DNA of 8,199 nucleotides from Deinococcus rhizophilus (GTDB lineage Bacteria; Deinococcota; Deinococci; Deinococcales; Deinococcaceae): contig NZ_JASNGB010000037.1 in assembly GCF_030271215.1 (NCBI RefSeq), forward strand, positions 4,013 through 12,211, written 5' to 3'. Every line of letters starts with the position of its first letter. Positions within the stretch are counted from its first letter, which is position 1. Positions 1 to 8,032 of the stretch are shown here, in pieces. The translations under genes were made by a program, and so were the position numbers. Below the pieces are notes generated by a model that searched no databases, was not told where the DNA came from, and saw nothing but the letters and a program-made list of their open reading frames with translations.

Positions 1-375
1 CGTCGCGGCGGCCACCAGCGCCCCGGCGTCTCCCTCCTGCCGGGCGAGGAGGCGGGCGTGGGTGGCGAGGGCCTGCGCCTCCGGTTCCCCGGCCAGCGAC
101 GCCGCGCGGGCACGCAGCAGGGCGGGGCGGGCCGTGCCGGGGAGGGGGTCGAGTTCGCGCCGGGCCTCCTCCACTTCACCCAGCCGCAGGTGGGCCGCCG
201 CGCGGGTCAGCGCCTCACGGCTCCAGACCAGCGTGAGCCGGGGGCGTCCGCGGGACAGGGCCAGAGCCGCGGCCCCTTCGCGGGAAACTTCAGGGAGGGC
301 CGCGAACACCTGCCGGGCCCCGGCCTCGCTCCGGTCGAGGGCCTGAACCAAGTCGTCCAGAGGGGCGGTGTTCAT
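1..375 (-). CDS. Unrecognised alpha-helical protein, N-terminal 125 residues (partial)
   Basis: The gene starts with ATG at 375 on the minus strand and stays open to the window edge, so the C-terminus is missing. The protein begins MNTAPLDDLVQALDRSEAG and is rich in Ala, Leu, Arg and Glu. It contains pairs of short amphipathic helices such as RAAAHLRLGEVEEARRELD (about residues 60-78), in the style of TPR or related helical-hairpin repeats, followed by a similar segment around residues 90-113. There is no signal peptide or membrane segment in the visible part. A TATCCT -10 box lies eight bases before the ATG and there is no Shine-Dalgarno sequence, so a leaderless transcript separate from the upstream helix-turn-helix gene is likely. 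Third positions are almost all G or C, which supports real coding. I do not recognise the family. A TPR-containing regulator or scaffold would fit, but this is a guess. Confidence 0.72.
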   Translation of the reverse strand, partial: MNTAPLDDLVQALDRSEAGARQVFAALPEVSREGAAALALSRGRPRLTLVWSREALTRAAAHLRLGEVEEARRELDPLPGTARPALLRARAASLAGEPEAQALATHARLLARQEGDAGALVAAAT

Positions 376-383
376 GTCCGGCC

Positions 384-389
384 AGGATA
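384..389 (-). promoter_or_regulatory. Probable -10 box for the 375 gene (leaderless)
   Basis: The minus strand reads TATCCT, then eight bases, then the ATG at 375, with no ribosome binding site between. This matches the TANNNT box directly upstream of start codons that is typical of leaderless genes in Deinococcus. No convincing -35 is visible. Confidence 0.45.
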
Positions 390-418
390 CGGCCCGTGGG
401 AGGCTGCAGAGGGGGTGC

Positions 419-622
419 TTACGCGCTCAGCGCCATATCCAGGCCCAGAAAGCGCCACAGCGAGCGCCGGGGCACGCGCAGGCCCTCGGGGTGTTCGACG
501 GCACCGAGGCGGCCGTCGCGAATCCAGCGGCGCACGGTGCGTTCGTGGGTGCCGGTGTAGTCGGCGACCTCGCGGACCTTCATCAGCTTGGGCATCGTCT
601 GGAACTGTTCGGCTAGCGTCAA
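419..622 (-). CDS. Small excisionase/MerR-like helix-turn-helix DNA-binding protein (67 aa)
   Basis: This small DNA-binding protein belongs to the excisionase-like helix-turn-helix group. The core MKVREVADYTGTHERTVRRW (residues 15-33) is the usual helix-turn-helix with the T/H-x-R-TVRRWI recognition helix. It is followed by the DGRLGAVEHPEGLRVPRRSL wing and a short C-terminal helix. I chose the TTG start at 622 because the minus strand has a GGGAGG ribosome binding site six bases before it. Internal ATGs at residues 10 and 14 have no comparable site. There is no integrase, phage or plasmid gene nearby, so it is more likely a stand-alone transcription factor than a true excisionase. The next gene on the same strand starts 43 bases downstream and seems to have its own promoter. 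The family is clear; the targets are unknown. Confidence 0.85.
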   Translation of the reverse strand: MTLAEQFQTMPKLMKVREVADYTGTHERTVRRWIRDGRLGAVEHPEGLRVPRRSLWRFLGLDMALSA

Positions 623-644
623 GGCAAACCTCCCTAAAACACGT

Positions 645-666
645 GGGGCCGCCCGCAGGCAGCCCC
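645..666 (-). promoter_or_regulatory. Stable hairpin in the leader of the helix-turn-helix gene
   Basis: On the minus strand GGGGCTGCC and GGCGGCCCC form a nine-base-pair stem (one G-U in RNA) around a four-base TGCG loop. It ends about 12 bases before the GGGAGG ribosome binding site of the gene starting at 622. A TTTT tract follows after five bases, which is too far for a standard intrinsic terminator. It could be an attenuator or a structure controlling translation; this is inference. Confidence 0.4.
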
Positions 667-840
667 AAGATGTCCGAGTTTTCGCGCGGCTCCCCGCATG
701 CCGGGCACTCCTCCACCGGGGAGGCGGGGCACAGGCACGGGCAGGACGCGCAGGCTGTTCAAGGTGCCCGGAGCGTACCACGCCCCCTGTCCGCGTGCGG
801 CCAACTGTAAAGGCGACCTCTGCTCCCGCCCTCACCGCGC

Positions 841-846
841 TACGCT
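841..846 (+). promoter_or_regulatory. Probable -10 box for the DUF554 gene (leaderless)
   Basis: TACGCT lies eight bases before the ATG at 855, and no Shine-Dalgarno sequence lies between. Transcription would begin at or next to the start codon. No clear -35 is visible 16-18 bases upstream. Confidence 0.45.
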
Positions 847-854
847 GCACGCCG

Positions 855-1625
<771 letters not shown>

Positions 1626-1634
1626 GGCAACCTC

Positions 1635-1796
1635 TAGAGCATTGGACAGAATGACGGCCCCCGGGGAAGGGCGCCCCAGGTGCCTCCCCGAATGCCCAAT
1701 GCTCTTCTTCAATTCGCTCGCTCTGCTGCGCAGCTTTGCAAGTCCGCTCGGCCAACGAATGCGGAAACCCACCGCATTCTTATGGCAAATGCTCTA
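1635..1796 (+). repeat. Structured dispersed repeat, copy 1 (MITE-like, 162 bp)
   Basis: This non-coding element begins TAGAGCATTGG and ends AATGCTCTA, giving nine-base perfect terminal inverted repeats that here extend to CTAG on both sides (1634-1797). It matches 7872-8032 at roughly 87% by hand alignment, in the same orientation. Internally AGAGCATTGG (1636-1645) can pair with CCAATGCTCT (1695-1704), the GC-rich segment between them is partly self-complementary, and GAATGCGG (1757-1764) forms an eight-base-pair hairpin with CCGCATTC (1772-1779). The core GCTCTGCTGCGCAGC is conserved. Flanking TA dinucleotides would fit a TA target duplication. It resembles the small non-coding repeats reported for Deinococcus genomes; it is too small to encode a transposase. 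Confidence 0.85.
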
Positions 1797-1819
1797 GCTA
1801 CTCCTTTTCAGCCAGGGAG

Positions 1820-1839
1820 AAAAAAGCCATCTCCGGTGG
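1820..1839 (-). terminator. Weak intrinsic terminator candidate for the hydrolase-repressor-membrane operon
   Basis: On the minus strand, 50 bases after the stop codon at 1889, a short imperfect stem (CCACC GGA GATGG, one mismatch) is followed by C and six T. The T tract is well placed but the stem is weak, so the call is tentative. The rest of 1797-1888 shows nothing else. Confidence 0.3.
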
Positions 1840-1888
1840 AAGACTCGCAGAGTTGCGCAGCAGAGGGGTTCTCGTCGCGCCAGCCCCC

Positions 1889-3106
1889 TCAGGACTCCGG
1901 CGTCCGTCTCGGCCAGCCCGTGTTCATCGGCACCCCGAAGACGAACATCGGCGCGAGAAACATCATTCCGCCGAAGACGAGGAGCAGGCCGCCCACCGCC
2001 TCGGCCCCGCGCGGCGGAAGCAGCAGCAGCAGGGGCATCAGGACCAGCGCCAGCCCACCGCATACCCACGCCGCCCGCATCCGCCGTTTTCCATCCGGGC
2101 CGGGAAGGGCGAAGGCGAGCGCCAGGACCGCGAGCATCAGGGCGTGGGCCGCGCCCAGGGTGACGTGCATGTCCCCGGTCACTCCCAGGGCGAGCGGAGC
2201 CACGAACGCGCCTCCCAGTGCCGCCATCACCAGCGTGACGTGCCGCTGCGCCGGGGTCGCGCTGCCAAACCGCGAGGACGCCCACAGCAACGCCACCATG
2301 CCCAGTCCCATCAGCGGGAGGGTCAGCAGCTCCAGCGGCGAGCCGTAACGGTCGGCCTCGCCCGCCGCGTTGAAATGCATCGGCACCTGCTCGGGCAGGG
2401 AGGGCAGCAGCACCAGCAGCGCGGCGAGCGAGAGCAGCGGCACCGCCACCGCCACCCCCAGCAGGACCCGCTCGGCGGTGGAATAGGCCGGGAGATGCCG
2501 CCGCGCTCCCGCCACCGCCGGGCGCCGCTCGGGGTCCGCGAGGTATTCGCGGTACGAGAAACGGTGCAGGCTGACCAGGACGGGCACGAGCAGCACCAGC
2601 AATCCGGCTGGGAGCACCCAAGGCGTCAAGAGCGCCGCCGGAGTCAACGCCGCGAACGCCGCGTACACCAGTCCCGCCGTGACCAGCGCCCGCGCCGCTT
2701 CCCGCTGGGTGGCGTACCACGCCCGCTCGGAGAGCAGCGCCCAGCGAGTGCGGAAGCCGAACCACAGCCCCGGCCGGGCACGGGCGGTCGCGTTTCCGGT
2801 GACCACGAGGCCCAGGCCGGTGGCCACCGTCAGTGCCCGCAGGAGGTCCCACCCGAAGGCGAGTGCGGCGGCAGCGACGGCCGCTTGCAGCACCAGCGCC
2901 TGCGCGGTGGCGTCCGCGACCGGGCGGTACTCGCGCTCCAGGCCGCCGAGGAGTGCGACCAGCCCGCCCAGCGCCAGCGAGGACACGCTCAGCGGCAGCA
3001 GGATCTGCCGCTCGCCCTCCGGCAGTCGGCCCCAGGCCAGCGCCAGCAACGCGAGCGCGGCCACCGCTCCCGCCACCAGCAGGGGGTCAACCCGGCTTCT
3101 GCTCAT
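1889..3106 (-). CDS. SdpI/DUF1648 family multi-pass membrane protein
   Basis: This 405-residue polytopic membrane protein combines two modules of the SdpI immunity/signalling family. Residues 104-133 carry the SdpI signature (GNATARARPGLWFGFRTRW, then LLSERAWYATQR), matching the family pattern GN-x-K/R-P-N-x-x-G-I-R-T-P-W-T-L-x-x-E-x-W. Residues 232-256 carry the DUF1648 motif LPEQVPMHFNAAGEADRYG. About ten to eleven hydrophobic segments are present. Bacillus SdpI is about 207 residues with DUF1648 first; here the protein is twice as long and the order is reversed. In Bacillus, SdpI protects against the SdpC toxin and holds the repressor SdpR at the membrane. The start at 3106 has an AAAGGAG site seven bases upstream and lies inside the end of the repressor gene, so translation is probably coupled. 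Role here is inferred: immunity, stress sensing or repressor capture. Confidence 0.88.
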   Translation of the reverse strand: MSRSRVDPLLVAGAVAALALLALAWGRLPEGERQILLPLSVSSLALGGLVALLGGLEREYRPVADATAQALVLQAAVAAAALAFGWDLLRALTVATGLGLVVTGNATARARPGLWFGFRTRWALLSERAWYATQREAARALVTAGLVYAAFAALTPAALLTPWVLPAGLLVLLVPVLVSLHRFSYREYLADPERRPAVAGARRHLPAYSTAERVLLGVAVAVPLLSLAALLVLLPSLPEQVPMHFNAAGEADRYGSPLELLTLPLMGLGMVALLWASSRFGSATPAQRHVTLVMAALGGAFVAPLALGVTGDMHVTLGAAHALMLAVLALAFALPGPDGKRRMRAAWVCGGLALVLMPLLLLLPPRGAEAVGGLLLVFGGMMFLAPMFVFGVPMNTGWPRRTPES

Positions 3107-3395
3107 GGTCCGTCTCCTTTCCCGCCGGGCCGAACAGGTCCAGCAGGTCGGCCACCACCTCCTGAAAGACCGTCGTATTCAGGCGGTAGATCACCCCGGT
3201 CCCCCGCTTTTCCGTCCACACCAGATTGGCGGCCTTCAGCACCGCGAAATGGCCGCTGAGGGTGCTCTTGGTGACTGGAAACAGCCGGGCCAGCTCTCCC
3301 GCCGTGCGCTCCCCGCCGCGAAGTTCGCGCAGGATCGCGCGGCGGGTGGGATCGGCCAGGGCACGGAACACCTCGTCGATGCGGCTCAGGGGCAT
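3087..3395 (-). CDS. ArsR-family winged-helix repressor, SdpR type
   Basis: A 102-residue ArsR/SmtB-fold regulator. The opening IDEVFRALADPTRRAILREL is the family's first helices, and TAGELARLFPVTKSTLSGHF (residues 31-50) is the helix-turn-helix. The wing is at residues 62-71, with RLNTTVFQEVVADLLD after it. The latter segment and the AxxDPTRRxIL start closely match Bacillus SdpR (LNTTVLQ). There is no cysteine in the protein and so no metal-sensing site of the ArsR/CadC kind, which fits an SdpR-like autorepressor. A GGAGGAGG ribosome binding site lies five bases before the ATG. The gene follows the hydrolase by 24 bases and overlaps the SdpI-like gene by 20, as expected for an sdpRI pair. 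It probably represses its own operon through the dyad at 4412-4450; that is inference. Confidence 0.93.
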   Translation of the reverse strand: MPLSRIDEVFRALADPTRRAILRELRGGERTAGELARLFPVTKSTLSGHFAVLKAANLVWTEKRGTGVIYRLNTTVFQEVVADLLDLFGPAGKETDHEQKPG

Positions 3396-3419
3396 ATCGC
3401 CCTCCTCCCCCCTGCCCCG

Positions 3420-4397
3420 TTACCGCAGCGCCCCGCGCAGGAACTCCACCACCGCCGTCACCACGCCGCGCTCCAGCGGCAGTTCGGCGTCGCCGTAGCG
3501 GGCGAAGTTGGCGGCCGGGTCCAGCGGCGCGGGCACCAGGACGTGATTGACTCCACGGGCGAGGTGGACGCGGGCGGCAGGCTGCGCGGCAGCCAGCAGG
3601 CGGGCATCCTCCGGGCGGACCTGCAGGTCGCGGTCCCCCTGCACGATCAGGGTGGGGAGGGTCTGCGAGGCGATCAGCCGCTGCGGATCGTACCCCAGGC
3701 TGCTGATGAGGTAGGGCTGCACGCTGGGCCGGAAGACCGGGGCCAGCACAGGCGAGACCTCCGCCACGCGCTCGCCCCGGCCCAGGGCGTCCAGGATGCG
3801 GCCCGTCTCCTCGACGAGCGCGGGCGGATTCGCCGGGTTCTGCCCGATCTGGCGGCGGATGGTGGCGCCGATGTCCTCGCCGGGGGCGGCGAGCAGGACC
3901 ACTGCCCGCGCCGGGGACGGCGCTTCCCCAGCCTGCCCCTGTACGGCGGCCAGGGCGACCGTTCCGCCCTCGCTGTGCCCGATCACCGCCACTGGGCCGA
4001 GGCCAGGCTGCGCGGCGAGCCACGTCAGCCACGCCCGCGCGTCGTTCACGAAGTCGCCAAAGGTCTGCGCCTCCTCACGCGGGTCGGCCAGGGTGCTCGC
4101 GCCGATGCCGCGCTTGTCGGGCCGCAGGGTGGCGATGCCCCGCGCGGCGAGGTTCGCCGCCAGCTTGCGGTAGGTGCCCCCCGGCCCCGACAGCGGATTG
4201 TTCCCGTCGCGGTCGGTGGGGCCGCTCCCGGCCAGGATCAACGCGACCGGCGGCCGGGCGTGCTGCGGGCCGTCCGGCGTCTGAAGGGTGGCGGCCAGCC
4301 GGGCGCCCGGCACCTCCAGCGTGACCTCGCGCGTGGCGGCGAGGGAAGGAGCGGAAAGCAGGGCAGCGGTCAGGGGCAGCAGTCGGGCGAGTCGCAT
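3420..4397 (-). CDS. Secreted alpha/beta hydrolase
   Basis: A 325-residue serine hydrolase with a cleavable signal peptide (MRLARLLPLTAALLSAPSLA, cleavage near residue 21), so it acts outside the cytoplasmic membrane. ALILAGSGPTDRDGNN (residues 52-67) holds the oxyanion-hole strand of the family, RPDKRGIGAS (92-101) is a typical segment, and GHSEGG (140-145) is the nucleophile elbow with Ser142. The acid is probably Asp257 in QGDRDLQV and the base His285 in GVNHVLV, completing the triad. It belongs with the broad alpha/beta hydrolase group of esterases and dienelactone-hydrolase-like proteins; the substrate cannot be read from the sequence. A GGAGG site lies five bases before the ATG. It is the first gene of the operon with the SdpR- and SdpI-like genes, which suggests release when the repressor is inactivated, for example by membrane or envelope stress. 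Confidence 0.92.
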   Translation of the reverse strand: MRLARLLPLTAALLSAPSLAATREVTLEVPGARLAATLQTPDGPQHARPPVALILAGSGPTDRDGNNPLSGPGGTYRKLAANLAARGIATLRPDKRGIGASTLADPREEAQTFGDFVNDARAWLTWLAAQPGLGPVAVIGHSEGGTVALAAVQGQAGEAPSPARAVVLLAAPGEDIGATIRRQIGQNPANPPALVEETGRILDALGRGERVAEVSPVLAPVFRPSVQPYLISSLGYDPQRLIASQTLPTLIVQGDRDLQVRPEDARLLAAAQPAARVHLARGVNHVLVPAPLDPAANFARYGDAELPLERGVVTAVVEFLRGALR

Positions 4398-4411
4398 GGG
4401 GACCTCCAGAG

Positions 4412-4450
4412 AATCTAATTCGGTGGTTGCCTAATAACCGAACTAAGATT
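4412..4450. promoter_or_regulatory. Long imperfect dyad, candidate operator of the ArsR/SdpR-like repressor
   Basis: The arms AATCTAATTCGGTGGTT (4412-4428) and AATAACCGAACTAAGATT (4433-4450) are inverted copies with one indel and three mismatches around a four-base GCCT centre. The AT-rich dyad stands out in a GC-rich genome. It lies 15-53 bases before the hydrolase ATG and covers the end of the probable -10 box and the transcription start. Winged-helix dimers of this family bind such dyads, so autorepression of the operon is likely. Confidence 0.6.
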
Positions 4451-4454
4451 ACCA
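4446..4454 (-). promoter_or_regulatory. Probable extended -10 promoter of the hydrolase-repressor-SdpI operon
   Basis: The minus strand reads TGGTAATCT, an extended -10 (TGN then TANNNT). It would start transcription near 4439, inside the dyad, giving a leader of about 42 bases with a ribosome binding site. A second TANNNT box (TAGATT, 4417-4412) would start transcription inside the ribosome binding site and is less likely. No good -35 is visible. Confidence 0.45.
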
Positions 4455-4572
4455 CATCAGCCTCCCGTCAGTCCTGCCTCATGGGAGGCGCAGGGAGGGC
4501 AGGCGGCTTGACCCGACCTTCAGAAACAGCCCAGGCGGCAACCCGTATCAGTGGCTCGTCAGCTTCGGTCCC

Positions 4573-4578
4573 TACGCT
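4573..4578 (+). promoter_or_regulatory. Candidate -10 box for the DUF4384/LGFP gene
   Basis: TACGCT, the same hexamer as before the DUF554 gene, lies 42 bases before the ATG at 4621. It would give a leader of about 36 bases that includes the AGGAGG site at 4607-4612. A 7-base-pair hairpin (GCCTCCC 4460-4466 with GGGAGGC 4483-4489) lies further upstream. The -35 is not clear. Confidence 0.35.
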
Positions 4579-4606
4579 GCGCCGCATCTGAGCCCTATCC
4601 CATCCC

Positions 4607-4612
4607 AGGAGG
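4607..4612 (+). promoter_or_regulatory. Ribosome binding site that fixes the 4621 start
   Basis: AGGAGG lies eight bases before the ATG at 4621. It supports this start, which directly begins a signal peptide. Confidence 0.75.
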
Positions 4613-4620
4613 TTTCACCC

Positions 4621-5862
<1,242 letters not shown>

Positions 5863-5865
5863 TCC

Positions 5866-5883
5866 CACCCCGCGCCGGGGGTG
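5866..5883 (+). terminator. Hairpin just after the DUF4384/LGFP gene
   Basis: CACCCC and GGGGTG form a six-base-pair stem around a GCGCCG loop starting three bases after the TAA stop. No T tract follows, so it is a possible 3'-end structure rather than a standard intrinsic terminator. Confidence 0.35.
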
Positions 5884-6049
5884 ACTGGCCTCACCCGCCC
5901 CACCTCCGGCTGCATCTCTCCCGCGTCCCTGGTCGGATGGACCGGGCCGGGTCCGAATAGGCCGCGCGGCGATGGGCGGTGAGTCCCGCTCCCAGCCGTG
6001 CCCACCTCAAGCCCTCCCACCCAGAAGGACCGTTCCAGAGGGAACCCAG

Positions 6050-6094
6050 CAGGCGAACGCGCCCCCAACCGGAAGTGGTGGGGGCGCTCGCCTG
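6050..6094. terminator. Very stable hairpin between convergent genes
   Basis: CAGGCGA pairs with TCGCCTG (7 bp), then GCGCCCCCA with TGGGGGCGC (9 bp), then CC with GG, with small bulges (AC and A) and a six-base loop. The pyrimidine-rich TGTCTGTCTCCTC follows on the plus strand. It may end transcription from either side or be part of a repeat; no true T tract is present. Confidence 0.4.
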
Positions 6095-6102
6095 TCTGTC
6101 TC

Positions 6103-6242
6103 CTCATACGGATTCCGTCTGTTTCGTTGACAGACCGGAAGAACGCCGGTTTGTTCACTCCACGCCCGGGACCCGTTTTTCTCCTTCTCGCTCTGCTCGG
6201 ATTGAATCACTTCGTAAACGATTGGGGAGGAGTCCGTATGAG
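6103..6242. repeat. MITE-like element with 14-base terminal inverted repeats (140 bp)
   Basis: The left end CTCATACGGATTCC (6103-6116) and the right end GGAGTCCGTATGAG (6229-6242) are inverted copies matching at 13 of 14 bases. Inside are small dyads, GTCTG with CAGAC and ACCGG with CCGGT, and the composition is less GC-rich than the neighbouring genes. There is no transposase. The right end lies ten bases past the nspC stop codon. I see only one copy here, so its status as a dispersed repeat rests on the terminal repeats. No clear target duplication is visible. Confidence 0.6.
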
Positions 6243-6252
6243 CCTTCTCCCC

Positions 6253-7473
<1,221 letters not shown>

Positions 7474-7480
7474 GGGGGAC

Positions 7481-7486
7481 AGGGTA
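7481..7486 (-). promoter_or_regulatory. Probable -10 box of nspC (leaderless)
   Basis: The minus strand reads TACCCT, seven bases, then the nspC ATG at 7473, with no Shine-Dalgarno sequence. The 50-base gap to the divergent gene must hold both promoters. Confidence 0.45.
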
Positions 7487-7510
7487 GCGGGCCGGGGCCG
7501 GGGAAAAGGC

Positions 7511-7516
7511 CATACT
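7511..7516 (+). promoter_or_regulatory. Probable -10 box of the VOC gene (leaderless)
   Basis: CATACT matches TATAAT at four of six positions and lies seven bases before the ATG at 7524. No ribosome binding site is present. The spacing equals that of nspC on the other strand. Confidence 0.38.
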
Positions 7517-7523
7517 GCACCCC

Positions 7524-7874
7524 ATGCTGCGGATCGGCTCGGTGGTGTGGGGCGTGCAGGACGTGAGACGCGCCCTGGAGTTCTGGACCCAGGCGCTGGA
7601 CTACCGCCCGCGCGACGAACCGGACGACGACTGGGTGGTGCTGGTCCCCCGCGAGGGCCACGGCGTGCAACTGGCCCTGAAGCGGGTCACGTCCCCGCAG
7701 GCGAGGCGGCATCACCTCGACCTCTACGCGGGCGATCAGGCGGCGGAGGCAGGGCGCCTCGTCGGGCTGGGGGCCGTGCGGGTGGAATGGACCTACGAAC
7801 CGGACGCGGACTACGTGGTCCTGGCCGACCCGGACGGCAACCGCTTTTGCGTGGTGCAGAAGGGGGAAGCTTAG
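7524..7874 (+). CDS. VOC superfamily (glyoxalase/bleomycin-resistance-like) protein
   Basis: A 116-residue single-domain protein of the vicinal oxygen chelate fold. It shows two beta-alpha-beta-beta-beta modules: VVWGVQDVRRALEFWTQAL opens the first (residues 7-25, the usual 'D-x-x-R-A-x-x-F-W' helix), and HHLDLYAGDQAAEAGRLVG (63-81) opens the second. The end DYVVLADPDGNRFCVVQ is the classic C-terminal strand pair, with Asp/Asn before the F-C-V-V-Q strand. Possible metal ligands are His64 and a residue in the last strand. Family members include isomerases, dioxygenases and antibiotic-binding proteins; the substrate cannot be told. The coding region ends with GEA followed by TAG, and that TAG is the first three bases of the repeat at 7872, so the present C-terminus may have been set by insertion. 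Confidence 0.88.
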   Translation: MLRIGSVVWGVQDVRRALEFWTQALDYRPRDEPDDDWVVLVPREGHGVQLALKRVTSPQARRHHLDLYAGDQAAEAGRLVGLGAVRVEWTYEPDADYVVLADPDGNRFCVVQKGEA

Positions 7875-8032
7875 AGCATTGGGCAGAATTACGGCCCCCG
7901 GGGGACAGCACCCCAGGTGCCTCCATTCTGCCCAATGCTCCTGTCCCATTCACTCGCTCTGCTGCGCAGCTTTGCAAGCCCGCTCGGCCAACGAATGCGG
8001 AACGGCACCGCATTCTTATGGCAAATGCTCTA
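7872..8032 (+). repeat. Structured dispersed repeat, copy 2 (MITE-like, 161 bp)
   Basis: Same family and orientation as 1635-1796. The ends are TAGAGCATT and AATGCTCTA (9-base inverted repeats). GAGCATTGGGCAGAAT (7874-7889) pairs perfectly over 16 bases with ATTCTGCCCAATGCTC (7925-7940), enclosing a CCCCCGGGGG palindrome. The second hairpin is GAATGCGG (7993-8000) with CCGCATTC (8008-8015). Its seven-base loop differs from that of copy 1 while the arms are identical. The element lies between convergent genes and supplies the TAG stop codon of both. Confidence 0.88.

Larger units (their letters stand above)
623..854. other. Intergenic region between divergent genes; structured minus-strand leader, no secure gene
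   Basis: This 232-base gap separates the minus-strand helix-turn-helix gene from the plus-strand DUF554 gene. On the minus strand it holds an extended -10-like TGGTACGCT at 780-772 and an eight-base dyad (CCGGGCAC at 701-708 with GTGCCCGG at 764-771). This dyad encloses a CCTCC/GGAGG hairpin at 710-724. The 645-666 hairpin follows. A 21-codon ORF (699-634) starts eight bases after a GGAGGAG site and ends next to the downstream gene's ribosome binding site. Another frame carries a CPACG motif followed by two further cysteines, but without a start codon. None of these is strong enough to call as a gene. Confidence 0.4.
5884..6252. other. Non-coding gap between convergent genes
   Basis: No credible gene is seen. 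The gap holds a small GGACC/GGTCC dyad (5939-5954), a GTTCC/GGAAC hairpin (6032-6045), the strong hairpin at 6050-6094 and the inverted-repeat element at 6103-6242. Short open frames on both strands have no ribosome binding site and no recognisable protein. Confidence 0.6.

Noticed and set aside
588..854. Longer N-terminus for the DUF554 gene
   Set aside because: The extra 89 residues are not membrane-like and do not fit the family, and a -10 box lies just before the 855 ATG.
1736..3259. 507-codon plus-strand open frame opposite the SdpI-like gene
   Set aside because: Its product is low-complexity Arg/Gln/His/Pro, and it is the antisense of a clear membrane protein and repressor. Long antisense frames are common at this GC content.
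2679..4418. 579-codon plus-strand open frame opposite the SdpI, repressor and hydrolase genes
   Set aside because: It spans three recognised minus-strand genes and resembles no protein family.
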